A stretch of DNA of 64,000 bases from Porphyromonas uenonis 60-3 (GTDB lineage Bacteria; Bacteroidota; Bacteroidia; Bacteroidales; Porphyromonadaceae). Below are positions 51,526 to 59,967 of the stretch, piece after piece (the first letter of the stretch is position 1; each line of letters opens with the position of its first letter). The translations under genes were made by a program, and so were the position numbers. The stretch spans positions 1 through 64,000 of the forward strand of contig NZ_ACLR01000179.1 in assembly GCF_000174775.1 (NCBI RefSeq). The letters run 5' to 3'. The notes below the pieces were generated by a model. That model worked only from the letters and a program-made list of their open reading frames with translations. It made no database searches and was not told the origin of the DNA.

Positions 51526-52344
51526 ATGAAGCAGGAGACACTGCGGGTAGTCCTCGCACAGCGTCCGATCGTCTGGACCGACCCCGAGGCAAACCTTCGC
51601 CTGATGGCGGAGGACGTACGCACGGCTACCGAGGAGGGGGCGCACTTAGTCGTCTTCCCTGAGGTCATGCTCACGGGCTTTAACCTCAAGGTGGCTCAGT
51701 CGGCTCGTCCCTGGCGGGGACCCGAGTTGGAGCGTCTGCGAGCCTTGGCGCAGGAGCATCAGATAGCGATCGCCTCCTCCGCCTTCGTCTGGGACGACGA
51801 GGCGCAGCCGACGCACTACTACAACCGTGCTTACATCGCACTCCCCGACGGGTCGCTCTATGCGCAGGACAAGCGGCACCTCTTCTCCATGGCTGGCGAA
51901 GACCGCCTCCTCACGCCAGGCGAAGGGTATGACATCGTCACCTATCGTGGCTGGCGCATACGACTGATCACCTGCTACGACCTACGCTTCCCCGTCTGGT
52001 GTCGCAATCGTACCCACACGGACGGCTCGCTCGACTACGACCTCCTACTCGTTGTCGCCAATTGGCCTCGTCCTCGCATCACCGCTTGGCGCACACTCCT
52101 ACAGGCTCGTGCCATCGAGAATGTCGCTTACGTCATCGGCGTCAACCGCATCGGCTCCGATCCCTTTGGCACCGACTACTCAGGCGAAAGCTTAGCCTAC
52201 GACTATCTCGGCAGCCCACTCATCGAAGCGGAGCCCTACGCAGACCAACTGCTCAGTGCCACGCTAGAGCCAGAGCCTCTGGCAGCCTTTCGGCAAAAGT
52301 TCCCCGTATGGCGCGACAGCGACTCCTTTACCCTCCACTCCTAA
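51526..52344 (+). CDS. Nitrilase-family amidohydrolase
   Basis: 272 residues. The Glu-Lys-Cys triad is visible: Glu in VVFPEVMLTGFN, Lys in YAQDKRHLFSMAGE and Cys in ITCYDLRFPVWCRN. The family member is probably an omega-amidase (Nit2-type) acting on alpha-ketoglutaramate-like amides, by analogy. It is cytosolic. It lies between the PlsC-like gene and the ABC importer in one tight operon. Confidence 0.9.
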   Translation: MKQETLRVVLAQRPIVWTDPEANLRLMAEDVRTATEEGAHLVVFPEVMLTGFNLKVAQSARPWRGPELERLRALAQEHQIAIASSAFVWDDEAQPTHYYNRAYIALPDGSLYAQDKRHLFSMAGEDRLLTPGEGYDIVTYRGWRIRLITCYDLRFPVWCRNRTHTDGSLDYDLLLVVANWPRPRITAWRTLLQARAIENVAYVIGVNRIGSDPFGTDYSGESLAYDYLGSPLIEAEPYADQLLSATLEPEPLAAFRQKFPVWRDSDSFTLHS

Positions 52345-52350
52345 CGTACT

Positions 52351-53217
52351 ATGAATGCTCTAACCCATTCGCTACGCAGACCGCTCCTGCGCTTCCTCCC
52401 GCTCCTACTTCTGCTCCCCTTCTTGGTCGGTTGCCACAAGGCGAGCCAGCAAGAAGACGAGGCGCAAGCGCCACGCATCGTCTCGCTCGTTCCCTCCGTG
52501 AGCGATCAGCTCTACGACCTCGGATGCGACTCGCTCCTCGTCGGCTGCACCTCTTACTGTAGTCGAGCCGTTGCCGATAGCGTCACCGTCGTTGGCTCCG
52601 CCATACAGACCAATCTTGAGCTTCTCATAGCGCAGCGTCCGACCCTCGTCTTTGCCTCCGACTTCACCGCCCCGCAGACCATCTCCGCACTGGAGAATGC
52701 TGGCATCCAGGTCATTCAGTTTACCAATCCCGCCAGCTACGACGCCATACAGGCGCAGTACCGCCAGATTGCCACGCTAGTCGGCGCGAGCGACCGTGCC
52801 GAGGCTCAGCTCGCAGAGATCAACCAACGCGTCGACTGGCTCAAGGAGCTTAACGCAGCGCGCCCTTGGCATCCGCGCGCCTTCATGCAGATAGCTTTTG
52901 ACCCGCTCTTTGGTGCCTCCACATCGACTTACATGAACGATCTGATCACCTTCAGCGGCTGTACAAACATCGTCACCATGGCGGGCAATGGTCAGCTCAG
53001 TCTGGAGTATGTCGTAGAGCAAGACCCCGAGGTGCTCTTCCTGATCACCAATCATGGCAGCGAGAGTGGATCAGAAGAGTCGTGGCACAAGCTACGCTCC
53101 GTCACCGCCGTACAGCAAGGAGACTACTGTCCGCTCCCAGGTAGCATCGTTAGCCAGCCCTCGCCACAGCACTTTGTCGAGGCGCTGCAGCTAATGACCG
53201 ACTACCTTAGTGAGTAA
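52351..53217 (+). CDS. ABC importer substrate-binding lipoprotein (BtuF/FecB type)
   Basis: 288 residues. Lipobox LVGC (Cys28). The class III binding-protein fold starts PRIVSLVPSVSDQLYDLGCD, with TLVFASDFTAPQTISALENA in the middle and a C-terminal QPSPQHFVEALQLM. Such proteins bind cobalamin, heme or ferric siderophores. A BtuR gene elsewhere in the window hints at cobalamin, but specificity is not visible. It is first of a three-gene importer; the permease gene starts 18 bp later. Confidence 0.9.
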   Translation: MNALTHSLRRPLLRFLPLLLLLPFLVGCHKASQQEDEAQAPRIVSLVPSVSDQLYDLGCDSLLVGCTSYCSRAVADSVTVVGSAIQTNLELLIAQRPTLVFASDFTAPQTISALENAGIQVIQFTNPASYDAIQAQYRQIATLVGASDRAEAQLAEINQRVDWLKELNAARPWHPRAFMQIAFDPLFGASTSTYMNDLITFSGCTNIVTMAGNGQLSLEYVVEQDPEVLFLITNHGSESGSEESWHKLRSVTAVQQGDYCPLPGSIVSQPSPQHFVEALQLMTDYLSE

Positions 53218-53235
53218 AAGGTTCTTCCCCGCAAC

Positions 53236-54246
53236 ATGCCCCACCGACCGACCCTCGCTAAGTCCTACTGGACGCTTCCATTGATGGTGCTGCTCCTCCT
53301 AGTCGTCGCCATCCTGTCGCTACATGTCGGGGCGCATCCCATCTCCCTCTGGCAGCTCTCGGAGATCCTCTCCGACCCCGCATCTGTTGATTACACCATC
53401 CTGACGCAGCTTCGTCTGCCACGCATCATCAACGCCATCTCCATCGGTGGCGGACTAAGCCTCTGTGGAGCTATCCTGCAGGGGCTTTTTCGCAACCCGC
53501 TCGTCGAGCCTTACACCCTCGGCATCTCGGGCGGTGCTTCGCTAGGGATCACGCTCGCCATCGTCTTAGGCTTGTCCACCGCCTTCCTGACGCTCCCCGC
53601 CTTCGGCTTCATCGGAGCCTTGGTCACCATCTTACTCGTCTATGTCAATAGCTACCAGCGCCACGGGCTAAGCGTACAGCGCATGCTCCTCGTCGGTGTG
53701 ATGGTCAGCTTCATGGCTTCGTCAGGCGTCATGCTCCTTCTCTCCGTGGCTCGTGCTGAGCAACTCTCCCGCATCATCTTCTGGACGATGGGTTCGCTAC
53801 AAGAGAGCAAGCCGTTTATCGTCTGGGGCATGCTTCTCTTCACACTGCTCCTCCTAGGGGCGAGCTATCTCTTCGTACAGTCGCTCAATGCGCTCCGTCT
53901 AGGCGAACTCAAAGCGCAGCAACTCGGCATCAACACACGACGAGTCGTGCTGTGGCTCTTCGTCCTCAGTTCGCTGCTGACCAGTGCCTGCGTCGCTGTA
54001 GCTGGCGTCATCGGCTTCGTCGGGCTAGTCATTCCGCAGGCGACACGTATCCTCTTCGGAAATGATTACCGCGTCCTCCTCGTCGGGAGCTTCATCAATG
54101 GGGGCATCTTCCTCATCCTCTGCGACATGTTGGCCCGTACCATCCTTTCGCCCATCGAGCTTCCGATAGGAGTCATCACAGGCTTGATCGGCGGTGTTGC
54201 CTTCCTCTACCTCATTCACCGCACCAGACGCTCGCACCAGATATGA
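53236..54246 (+). CDS. ABC importer permease (BtuC/FecCD type)
   Basis: 336 residues with about ten membrane helices. FecCD features: FRNPLVEPYTLGISGGASLG, VAVAGVIGFVGLVIPQATRI and the C-terminal ELPIGVITGLIGGVAFLYLI. It forms the homodimeric channel of a type II importer. Stop and ATPase start overlap by 4 bp, so translation is coupled. Confidence 0.94.
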   Translation: MPHRPTLAKSYWTLPLMVLLLLVVAILSLHVGAHPISLWQLSEILSDPASVDYTILTQLRLPRIINAISIGGGLSLCGAILQGLFRNPLVEPYTLGISGGASLGITLAIVLGLSTAFLTLPAFGFIGALVTILLVYVNSYQRHGLSVQRMLLVGVMVSFMASSGVMLLLSVARAEQLSRIIFWTMGSLQESKPFIVWGMLLFTLLLLGASYLFVQSLNALRLGELKAQQLGINTRRVVLWLFVLSSLLTSACVAVAGVIGFVGLVIPQATRILFGNDYRVLLVGSFINGGIFLILCDMLARTILSPIELPIGVITGLIGGVAFLYLIHRTRRSHQI

Positions 54247-55037
54247 CCAGTCAGACGATCCTACGTGCCGAGCAGCTCATCTGTGGCTATGGTCGCAAGG
54301 CGGTCATCGGGCCCCTCGACCTCGCCATCGCTCGTGGCTCCCTGACCGCCATCATCGGGCCTAATGGGGCTGGCAAAAGTACCTGCTTCAAAACCCTCAC
54401 GGGCGTCCTGCCCCCACTCTCTGGAAAGGTTAGCCTACTAGACAAACCGCTCAGCAACTACACCCTCCGTGAGCGTGCTCGCCTCGTCTCGATGGTCAAT
54501 CAACAGATCACCCCTCAGCCACTCAGGGTCTACGACTACGTCCTGATGGGTCGACTGCCTTACTTCAAGCGCTTTCAGATCGGTTACAGCGAAGAGGACC
54601 ATGCACGCTGCGACCATTATCTCGAGCGCACGGGCATCGCACGGCTAGCCGACAAGCGTCTCGACGAACTGAGCGGTGGCGAACAGCAGATGGTTGCCAT
54701 AGCACAGGCACTCACGCAGGAGCCTCAGCTCCTCCTCCTTGACGAACCGATCTCGCATCTAGACATCGGCTACACGAGCGAGATCATGCAGCTCCTCGAG
54801 ACGCTCCATGAGGAGGGGCTAACGATCCTGATGATCCTCCACGACATCAACATAGCCTCCGAGTACTGCGAGGAGCTTATCCTCTTCGGTCCCGACGGCT
54901 TGCTGGCTCATGGCACCCCCCAGACTGTCCTCACCGAGGCGCACCTTCAGGAGGCCTACCACACCACCGTCCTCGTGCAGTCCGCCCCCGCTTCTGGCCG
55001 ACCCTACATCTATCCTATGCGCAAAAGGCGCTCGTGA
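54243..55037 (+). CDS. ABC importer ATPase (BtuD/FecE type)
   Basis: 264 residues. Walker A GPNGAGKST, signature LSGGEQQMVAIAQAL, Walker B LLLLDEPISHLD and switch His in ILHDINIASEY. It powers the importer formed with the two upstream genes. It overlaps the permease gene by 4 bp. Downstream come nonamer and heptamer repeats without a clear terminator in this direction. Confidence 0.95.
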   Translation: MTSQTILRAEQLICGYGRKAVIGPLDLAIARGSLTAIIGPNGAGKSTCFKTLTGVLPPLSGKVSLLDKPLSNYTLRERARLVSMVNQQITPQPLRVYDYVLMGRLPYFKRFQIGYSEEDHARCDHYLERTGIARLADKRLDELSGGEQQMVAIAQALTQEPQLLLLDEPISHLDIGYTSEIMQLLETLHEEGLTILMILHDINIASEYCEELILFGPDGLLAHGTPQTVLTEAHLQEAYHTTVLVQSAPASGRPYIYPMRKRRS

Positions 55038-55040
55038 GAG

Positions 55041-55085
55041 CTCCGACACCTCCGATTGCTCCGATTGATCTGATCGCTCCGATCT
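55041..55085 (+). repeat. Nonamer array N5 (5 units)
   Basis: Units CTCCGACAC, CTCCGATTG, CTCCGATTG, ATCTGATCG, CTCCGATCT, starting 4 bp after the ATPase stop. Confidence 0.7.
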
Positions 55086-55090
55086 CCCCT

Positions 55091-55125
55091 CTAACCTCTA
55101 ATTTCTGATCTCTAACCTCTAATCA
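55091..55125 (+). repeat. Heptamer array H10 (5 units)
   Basis: Units CTAACCT, CTAATTT, CTGATCT, CTAACCT, CTAATCA, directly between nonamer array N5 and element E6. Confidence 0.75.
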
Positions 55126-55130
55126 CCCCC

Positions 55131-55306
55131 CCCGAGGAAATCGAATATCTCTCGGTGGGGATTTCTAGATATCCACGGAGGAACGAGAAAATTCTTCGGA
55201 ACTTCGAAATCTTTCTTCCGAAGTTTCATTTCATTCTTCCGAACTTTTATTTCCCGATTCCGTGGAGAATTTTCGTTTGTTCACTGGAGATTCCCCATTT
55301 CCTCGG
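55131..55306 (-). repeat. 21-bp-unit element E6
   Basis: Minus-oriented copy with TTCGGAAGAA and TTCCGAAGAA unit cores; its right flank on the minus strand ends GATATTCGATTTCCTCGG, as in E4. Confidence 0.8.
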
Positions 55307-55390
55307 TAGGGAGCTTTCAGGCGAAGCCTTCCGCAGACGACTTTATCGGGGATAAGCGTTTGGCGGATCTGGCAGTAGTACGATAAACGG

Positions 55391-55429
55391 CAAAAAGAGA
55401 GGTGACCTCCGGACGGGACGTCACCTCTC
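55391..55429 (-). terminator. rpsA terminator
   Basis: Perfect 10-bp stem GAGAGGTGAC / GTCACCTCTC (55397-55406 with 55420-55429), followed on the minus strand by TTTTTG. A second hairpin, AGTCTC/GAGACT with GTGCT/AGCAC inside, lies between it and the rpsA stop (55448-55478). Confidence 0.8.
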
Positions 55430-55492
55430 TTACTATTTGCTGTAGCTAGTCTCAGAGGGTGCTGAGCACCGCTCCGAGACTACCACTATTTC

Positions 55493-57289
55493 TTACTCAG
55501 CGCTCTCTAGACGCTCCTTGAGAGCTGCTAGCTCGTCTAGGTCTCCCAGAGTAGCACGCTCTACGCTCTGCTGTGTAGCTGCGACAGCTGCAGCATCGCG
55601 TACCTGCTGGTTGCGCTCCTCGGTAGCAGCCTGACGACGCTCTGCACGCTCAGCATCCTCGTGGATACGGCTGTGAGAGACGATGATGCGCTGCATCTCG
55701 GGGTTGAAGTCTAGGATCTTGAAGGGGAGCTTCTCGTCTACAGCGACGCTCGTGCCGTCCTCCTTGATGAGGTGCTTAGGTGTGGCAAATGCCTCGACAC
55801 CGTAAGGTAGTGCGATGGTGGCACCCTTCTCATTCATACGGACGACTGTACCCTCGTGGATAGAGCCGATGGTGAACTCCTTAGCGAACTCGTCCCAAGG
55901 ATTCTCCGTCACCTGCTTGTGACCGAGGCTGAGACGACGGTTCTCCTTGTCGATCTCGAGGACCTGTACCTCGATCATCTGACCAACCTTGACGAACTCG
56001 TTGGGGTGCTTGACCTTGCGAGTCCAAGAGAGGTCGCTGATGTGGATCAGACCGTCGATACCCTCGTCTAGCTCAACGAAGACACCGTAGTTGGTGAAGT
56101 TGCGTACGCGAGCCTCGTGGTTGGACCCAACGGGGAAGCGTTGCTCGATGGTCTCCCATGGATCGGGCTTGAGCTGCTTGAGACCTAGGCTCATCTTGCG
56201 ATCCTCGCGGTCGAGCATGAGGACGACAGCGTCTACCTCCTGACCTACTGTGAGGAACTCCTGAGCACTGCGTAGGTGCTGCGTCCAGGACATCTCGCTG
56301 ACGTGGATCAGACCCTCGACACCTGGGATCACCTCTACGAATGCACCGTAGTCTGTGATGACGACGACACGACCATGGACGATGTCACCCTCCTTAAGGT
56401 TAGGATCGAGTGCATCCCATGGGTGAGGCATGAGCTGCTTGAGACCGAGAGCGATACGTGTCTTCTCCTCATCAAAGTCGAGGATGACCACGTTGATCTT
56501 CTCGTCGATAGAGACCACCTCAGAGGGATCTCCGATACGACCCCATGAGAGGTCAGTAATATGTATTAGACCGTCTACGCCACCGAGGTCGACGAAGGCA
56601 CCATAAGAGGTGATACCCTTGACGACACCCTCGAGGACTTGACCCTTCTCGAGCTTGGAGATGATCTCCTTCTTTTGCTGCTCGAGCTCTGCCTCGATGA
56701 GGACCTTGTGCGATACGACTACGTTGCGGTACTCGGGATTGACCTTGACGATCTTGAACTCCATCGTCTTATCGACAAAAGCGTCGTAGTCCTTGATAGG
56801 ACGTACGTCGATCTGAGATCCAGGGAGGAATGCCTCGATGCCGAAGACATCGACGATCATACCACCATTGACACGGCTCTTGATGTAGCCGAGGATGACC
56901 TCGTCGTTTTCCTGAGCAGCTGCGATCTTCTCCCAAGCACGAGCAGCACGCGCCTTGCGGTGTGAGAGCTGTAGCTGACCATGACGATCCTCCTTGCTCT
57001 CGACAAGTACCTCTACCTCGTCTCCGACCTTGAGATCCTTGTTGTAGTTAAACTCGTTGGCAGAGATGATACCTGCACTCTTGTAGCCGATGTTGACTAG
57101 TACCTCGCGCTTGCTGATAGACATAACTTTGCCCATGACGACCTCGTTCTCTTTGATGGTCGTGAGGGTCTTGTCATAAATCGCCTCGCGCTCTTTGCGC
57201 ATCTCCGGAGAGATGGCTGTGTCCTGTGCGTAGCCAGACCAGTCGAAGTCTGCGAGTGGCTGGATACGATCCGTTGGATTGTTACTCAT
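55493..57289 (-). CDS. rpsA: 30S ribosomal protein S1
   Basis: 598 residues with six S1 RNA-binding domains. The repeated signatures are GAFVDLGGVDGLIHITDLSW, GAFVEVIPGVEGLIHVSEMS and GVFVELDEGIDGLIHISDLS, plus more divergent first, second and sixth domains. The C-terminal tail is Ala/Gln/Arg-rich. It binds mRNA on the small ribosomal subunit. It is monocistronic with promoter box at 57351-57358 and terminator at 55391-55429. Confidence 0.96.
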   Translation of the reverse strand: MSNNPTDRIQPLADFDWSGYAQDTAISPEMRKEREAIYDKTLTTIKENEVVMGKVMSISKREVLVNIGYKSAGIISANEFNYNKDLKVGDEVEVLVESKEDRHGQLQLSHRKARAARAWEKIAAAQENDEVILGYIKSRVNGGMIVDVFGIEAFLPGSQIDVRPIKDYDAFVDKTMEFKIVKVNPEYRNVVVSHKVLIEAELEQQKKEIISKLEKGQVLEGVVKGITSYGAFVDLGGVDGLIHITDLSWGRIGDPSEVVSIDEKINVVILDFDEEKTRIALGLKQLMPHPWDALDPNLKEGDIVHGRVVVITDYGAFVEVIPGVEGLIHVSEMSWTQHLRSAQEFLTVGQEVDAVVLMLDREDRKMSLGLKQLKPDPWETIEQRFPVGSNHEARVRNFTNYGVFVELDEGIDGLIHISDLSWTRKVKHPNEFVKVGQMIEVQVLEIDKENRRLSLGHKQVTENPWDEFAKEFTIGSIHEGTVVRMNEKGATIALPYGVEAFATPKHLIKEDGTSVAVDEKLPFKILDFNPEMQRIIVSHSRIHEDAERAERRQAATEERNQQVRDAAAVAATQQSVERATLGDLDELAALKERLESAE

Positions 57290-57350
57290 TTAGTAAGTTG
57301 TGGTGATTTAATAGGTAAAACTGTATGTATAGATACTCTGTACAATGGCG

Positions 57351-57358
57351 CAAAGGTA
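57351..57358 (-). promoter_or_regulatory. rpsA promoter -7 box
   Basis: Minus-strand TACCTTTG, 62 bp upstream of the rpsA start. Confidence 0.6.
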
Positions 57359-57422
57359 CGAAAAACTATCCAACCTCCCGTGCAGTTCTCTATTTTTCGC
57401 ATACTCTTGCCGCCTTAACCCC

Positions 57423-59339
57423 TTAGCGGACGATTACCTTGGAGGTGTAGACACGTAGGTCGCTAAAGGTGCGGACGATGTAGGTGCCAGGTAGGAGATG
57501 CGTCTCGACAGATGTCGTGACGAGTGCACCTGACATGTCGTATAGCTCGAAGGCATCGACACGTCCCTGGATGCTTAGATAGCCATCCTCAACCGTTACG
57601 ATAGGTGCTTGTGCTGGAGCGACCGGTTCATTGGCTAGCGGGAAGCCTAGCTGAGCAGTCTCAGCGGTATGTACCGCACGATTTCTGCGATTGCTCTGCT
57701 GGACGCTCGGGTGAACGATCGCAACCACCTTACACTGGCTACCGACCCACGTGGGCATAAGGGCACCCTCTAGCGTTACGGAGAATGTACCATCGGGCTG
57801 GAGCTGAAGCTTGTCACCCGTGGGAGCCGTGAGGAAGAGGCGAGGCACAGCGTTGTGCTTGTAGTTTTTCCGAGCACCAGCTTGCGCTCTAGAGGGGACG
57901 TTGTCCTCCGTTACGATGACTGTCAGGTAGAGGTCCTCTGGGTCAAAGCTATCTTTGAGTGCTACACCGCTGACGACAGCCGTGAGCTTGCTATTGTCAA
58001 TCTTCTGATCTATTCGCTCGATGCGGACACCCTGCTTGTCTTTCTTCACTCTCGGGACCCACTCACTAGAGGGATACGCACCAGCAGAGTTTACGAGCGC
58101 ATTCCGACTGGGGAGGAACGTTCTGTTGATAGACATAGCTGGCGCAAAGGAACTCTCGTCAAAGAAATAGATATAGAGTGCTTCGCTTTCTTTGGTCGTT
58201 AGAAAGTCTGTCAAGTAGCCCGAGTGGTAGACTATGTAGCTGACGCGAAGCCCTGCTGCTTGGAGCTTCTTGATATTATCCTTGACATAGGGATCTGCAA
58301 GCGGGCACTTAGGACACTGCTCCGTGGAGAAGCGCTCCAGTAGCACCGTCTCTCGGTTGATTGCAGCAGAGCTCCCAATCTGATAGGGGATCTGACTGCT
58401 ATTGCTTGCGAAGATGTTTTCCTGATCATTGACCTTGGCGAGCGCTACATGTAGCGTACCCATACCCTCATCCTCAGCTGGGATTGCAATGGTAGCAGCG
58501 ATGTCTTGAGAAGGTTGAAGCGGTTCCTTCAGCGTCCTCTTGAGGAACTTAGGCTCACCCGTTCCAAAGCGATAAGAGACCTCAAAGGAGGTAATGTCCT
58601 TTACACCGAAGTTGTAGAAGGCGACCTCCGTAGGGACCTTTTCTCCAGCCTTAACTAGCTTGAAGTCACCGTCCGCCCAGAGGAAGTAGCCTACAGACTG
58701 TAGCTTGCTCTCGTCTTGTAGCTTGACAAAAATAAGGGCAGAGCCATAGCCCTGCACGGATGTCATTTGAAACTCATCCTTAGTACTACTATTCGTAGGA
58801 TAGGGCTTGGTGCCGTATCCTGCGTACTGAGCCTCTTTCATCTCATTGACCCCGTCAAAGGGGATTAGCTCTGGTTTATCCCCATCACTGCCTACAGCCT
58901 TTGTGGCAAAGCCTACGAGATATCGTTTGCCCGCCTCAGTCGCAAAGGGTGTCGTGAGTGCTATCTGATTAATTCCCGCGACAATCTTACACGGCTGGTT
59001 GTAGAGCGTCTTCTTGCCATCCTCTGATAAGATGAGGAGATAGGCAGACTGATCGTCCACTGCTGCAGGAAAGGAAATCCGCTCAATCTTATTCGCACCC
59101 ACATCGGGCAGTAGGATATAGGCAGAGAGGTAGACGTTTACCTTCCCCACTCCTAAGTATCTAACTGCATCGACATTGCGGTCAGCATAGCCAAAGCCTG
59201 CCAGGGACTCGCCAGCTCGAAGGGATACGCCTGCATTTGTGGCCTGCAGACGAGTAAGGCCAGACTCCTGTGCTGTACTAACGGTGACAGTCATAATGAG
59301 CGTAAGGAGTAGACTCCAGAGGGTAGCAGTTTGTTTCAT
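57423..59339 (-). CDS. Omp28-related protein with type IX secretion tail
   Basis: 638 residues. Signal peptide (LLLTLIMTVTVSTAQ), an N-terminal beta-rich region repeating themes such as YLVGFATKAVGSDGDKP, and an Omp28-like thioredoxin-related segment with ERFSTEQCPKCPLADPY (CPKC near residue 340). The C-terminal 75 residues form a Por-type sorting domain (LSIQGRVDAFELYDMSGALV, then LPGTYIVRTFSDLRVYTSKV). It is therefore probably exported to the cell surface by the type IX system. The CxxC suggests a redox or metal role; this is not shown. Monocistronic. Confidence 0.88.
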   Translation of the reverse strand: MKQTATLWSLLLTLIMTVTVSTAQESGLTRLQATNAGVSLRAGESLAGFGYADRNVDAVRYLGVGKVNVYLSAYILLPDVGANKIERISFPAAVDDQSAYLLILSEDGKKTLYNQPCKIVAGINQIALTTPFATEAGKRYLVGFATKAVGSDGDKPELIPFDGVNEMKEAQYAGYGTKPYPTNSSTKDEFQMTSVQGYGSALIFVKLQDESKLQSVGYFLWADGDFKLVKAGEKVPTEVAFYNFGVKDITSFEVSYRFGTGEPKFLKRTLKEPLQPSQDIAATIAIPAEDEGMGTLHVALAKVNDQENIFASNSSQIPYQIGSSAAINRETVLLERFSTEQCPKCPLADPYVKDNIKKLQAAGLRVSYIVYHSGYLTDFLTTKESEALYIYFFDESSFAPAMSINRTFLPSRNALVNSAGAYPSSEWVPRVKKDKQGVRIERIDQKIDNSKLTAVVSGVALKDSFDPEDLYLTVIVTEDNVPSRAQAGARKNYKHNAVPRLFLTAPTGDKLQLQPDGTFSVTLEGALMPTWVGSQCKVVAIVHPSVQQSNRRNRAVHTAETAQLGFPLANEPVAPAQAPIVTVEDGYLSIQGRVDAFELYDMSGALVTTSVETHLLPGTYIVRTFSDLRVYTSKVIVR

Positions 59340-59436
59340 TGAATGTATAATCTACTTGGTTGTTACTGAGCAGTATGTGTACCTCTCATACGAAGCCATA
59401 ATCTAGGCTTAGCGTACGAAAGCGTCGCTACGAGAG

Positions 59437-59444
59437 CAAATATA
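59437..59444 (-). promoter_or_regulatory. Omp28-like gene promoter -7 box
   Basis: Minus-strand TATATTTG, 98 bp upstream of the start. Confidence 0.5.
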
Positions 59445-59624
59445 GTGCTTTCTCTGGAAATAGGCCTCTTTGCGATTCAATATTGTCAGGGGAGACGCAT
59501 GATACCCCCCTACTCTATGGACTACTCCCGCCGACAGTCCTAGGATACGTGTATTAACCCTTGATACATAGCGCTATAGCCTCACTGAACGACTACTTCT
59601 AGATCTCCGCCACTCCCCATCTCT

Positions 59625-59823
59625 ACCGAGGAAATTGGAGATCTCCAGCGAGCAAACAAAAATTCTCCACGGAACCGGGAAATAAAAGTTCGGAAGAATG
59701 AAATGAAACTTCGGAAGAAAGATTTCGAAGTTCCGAAGAATTTTTCGATTCCTCCGTGGAGGTTCAAAGATTTCCACCGAGGAAACCTTCGATTTCCTTG
59801 ATAGTGCCATTGATGAAGTCATC
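59625..59823 (+). repeat. 21-bp-unit element E7
   Basis: Complete copy. The 10-bp direct repeat ACCGAGGAAA occurs at 59625-59634 and 59776-59785. GGAGATCTCC is a perfect palindrome in the left flank. Units lie at 59679-59699, 59700-59720 and 59721-59741. The inverted pair CTCCACGGA/TCCGTGGAG encloses the units. The right flank matches E5. Confidence 0.85.
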
Positions 59824-59877
59824 CAGCACGTATCATGCATCGAGGCTGTCGAAGCTAGTGACTACAGATCTATTTAG

Positions 59878-59885
59878 TACCTTTG
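59878..59885 (+). promoter_or_regulatory. Glucosaminidase gene promoter -7 box
   Basis: Plus-strand TACCTTTG, 82 bp upstream of the ATG at 59968. No -33 TTTG is seen. Confidence 0.6.
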
Positions 59886-59967
59886 TAGCTCAGGTAGCTC
59901 CTCTCACTTTGTGAGGAAGGTGCTTGACACCTAGCTACACGCCCAATAGATTAACGTCTAAAGCCCT

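Larger units (their letters stand above)
55038..55492. other. Convergent intergenic region with repeats
   Basis: Holds a nonamer array, a heptamer array, element E6 and two hairpins that end the rpsA transcript. No gene is seen; the 66-residue frame at 55155 is repeat-derived. Confidence 0.75.
59340..59967. other. Divergent intergenic region
   Basis: Holds the promoters of the Omp28-like gene (59437) and of the glucosaminidase gene (59878), with element E7 between them. The 88- and 61-residue minus frames come from the repeat. Confidence 0.75.

Noticed and set aside
52300-52400. Cobalamin riboswitch before the BtuF-like gene
   Set aside because: The gene starts 6 bp after the nitrilase stop, so there is no room; no B12-box-like sequence is seen.
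51999-52562. 187-residue frame overlapping the nitrilase-family gene
   Set aside because: Arg/His/Ser-rich shadow frame that crosses two well supported genes.
59625-59785. ACCGAGGAAA direct repeats as target-site duplication of E7
   Set aside because: The repeats are part of the element in several copies, so they do not mark an insertion target.
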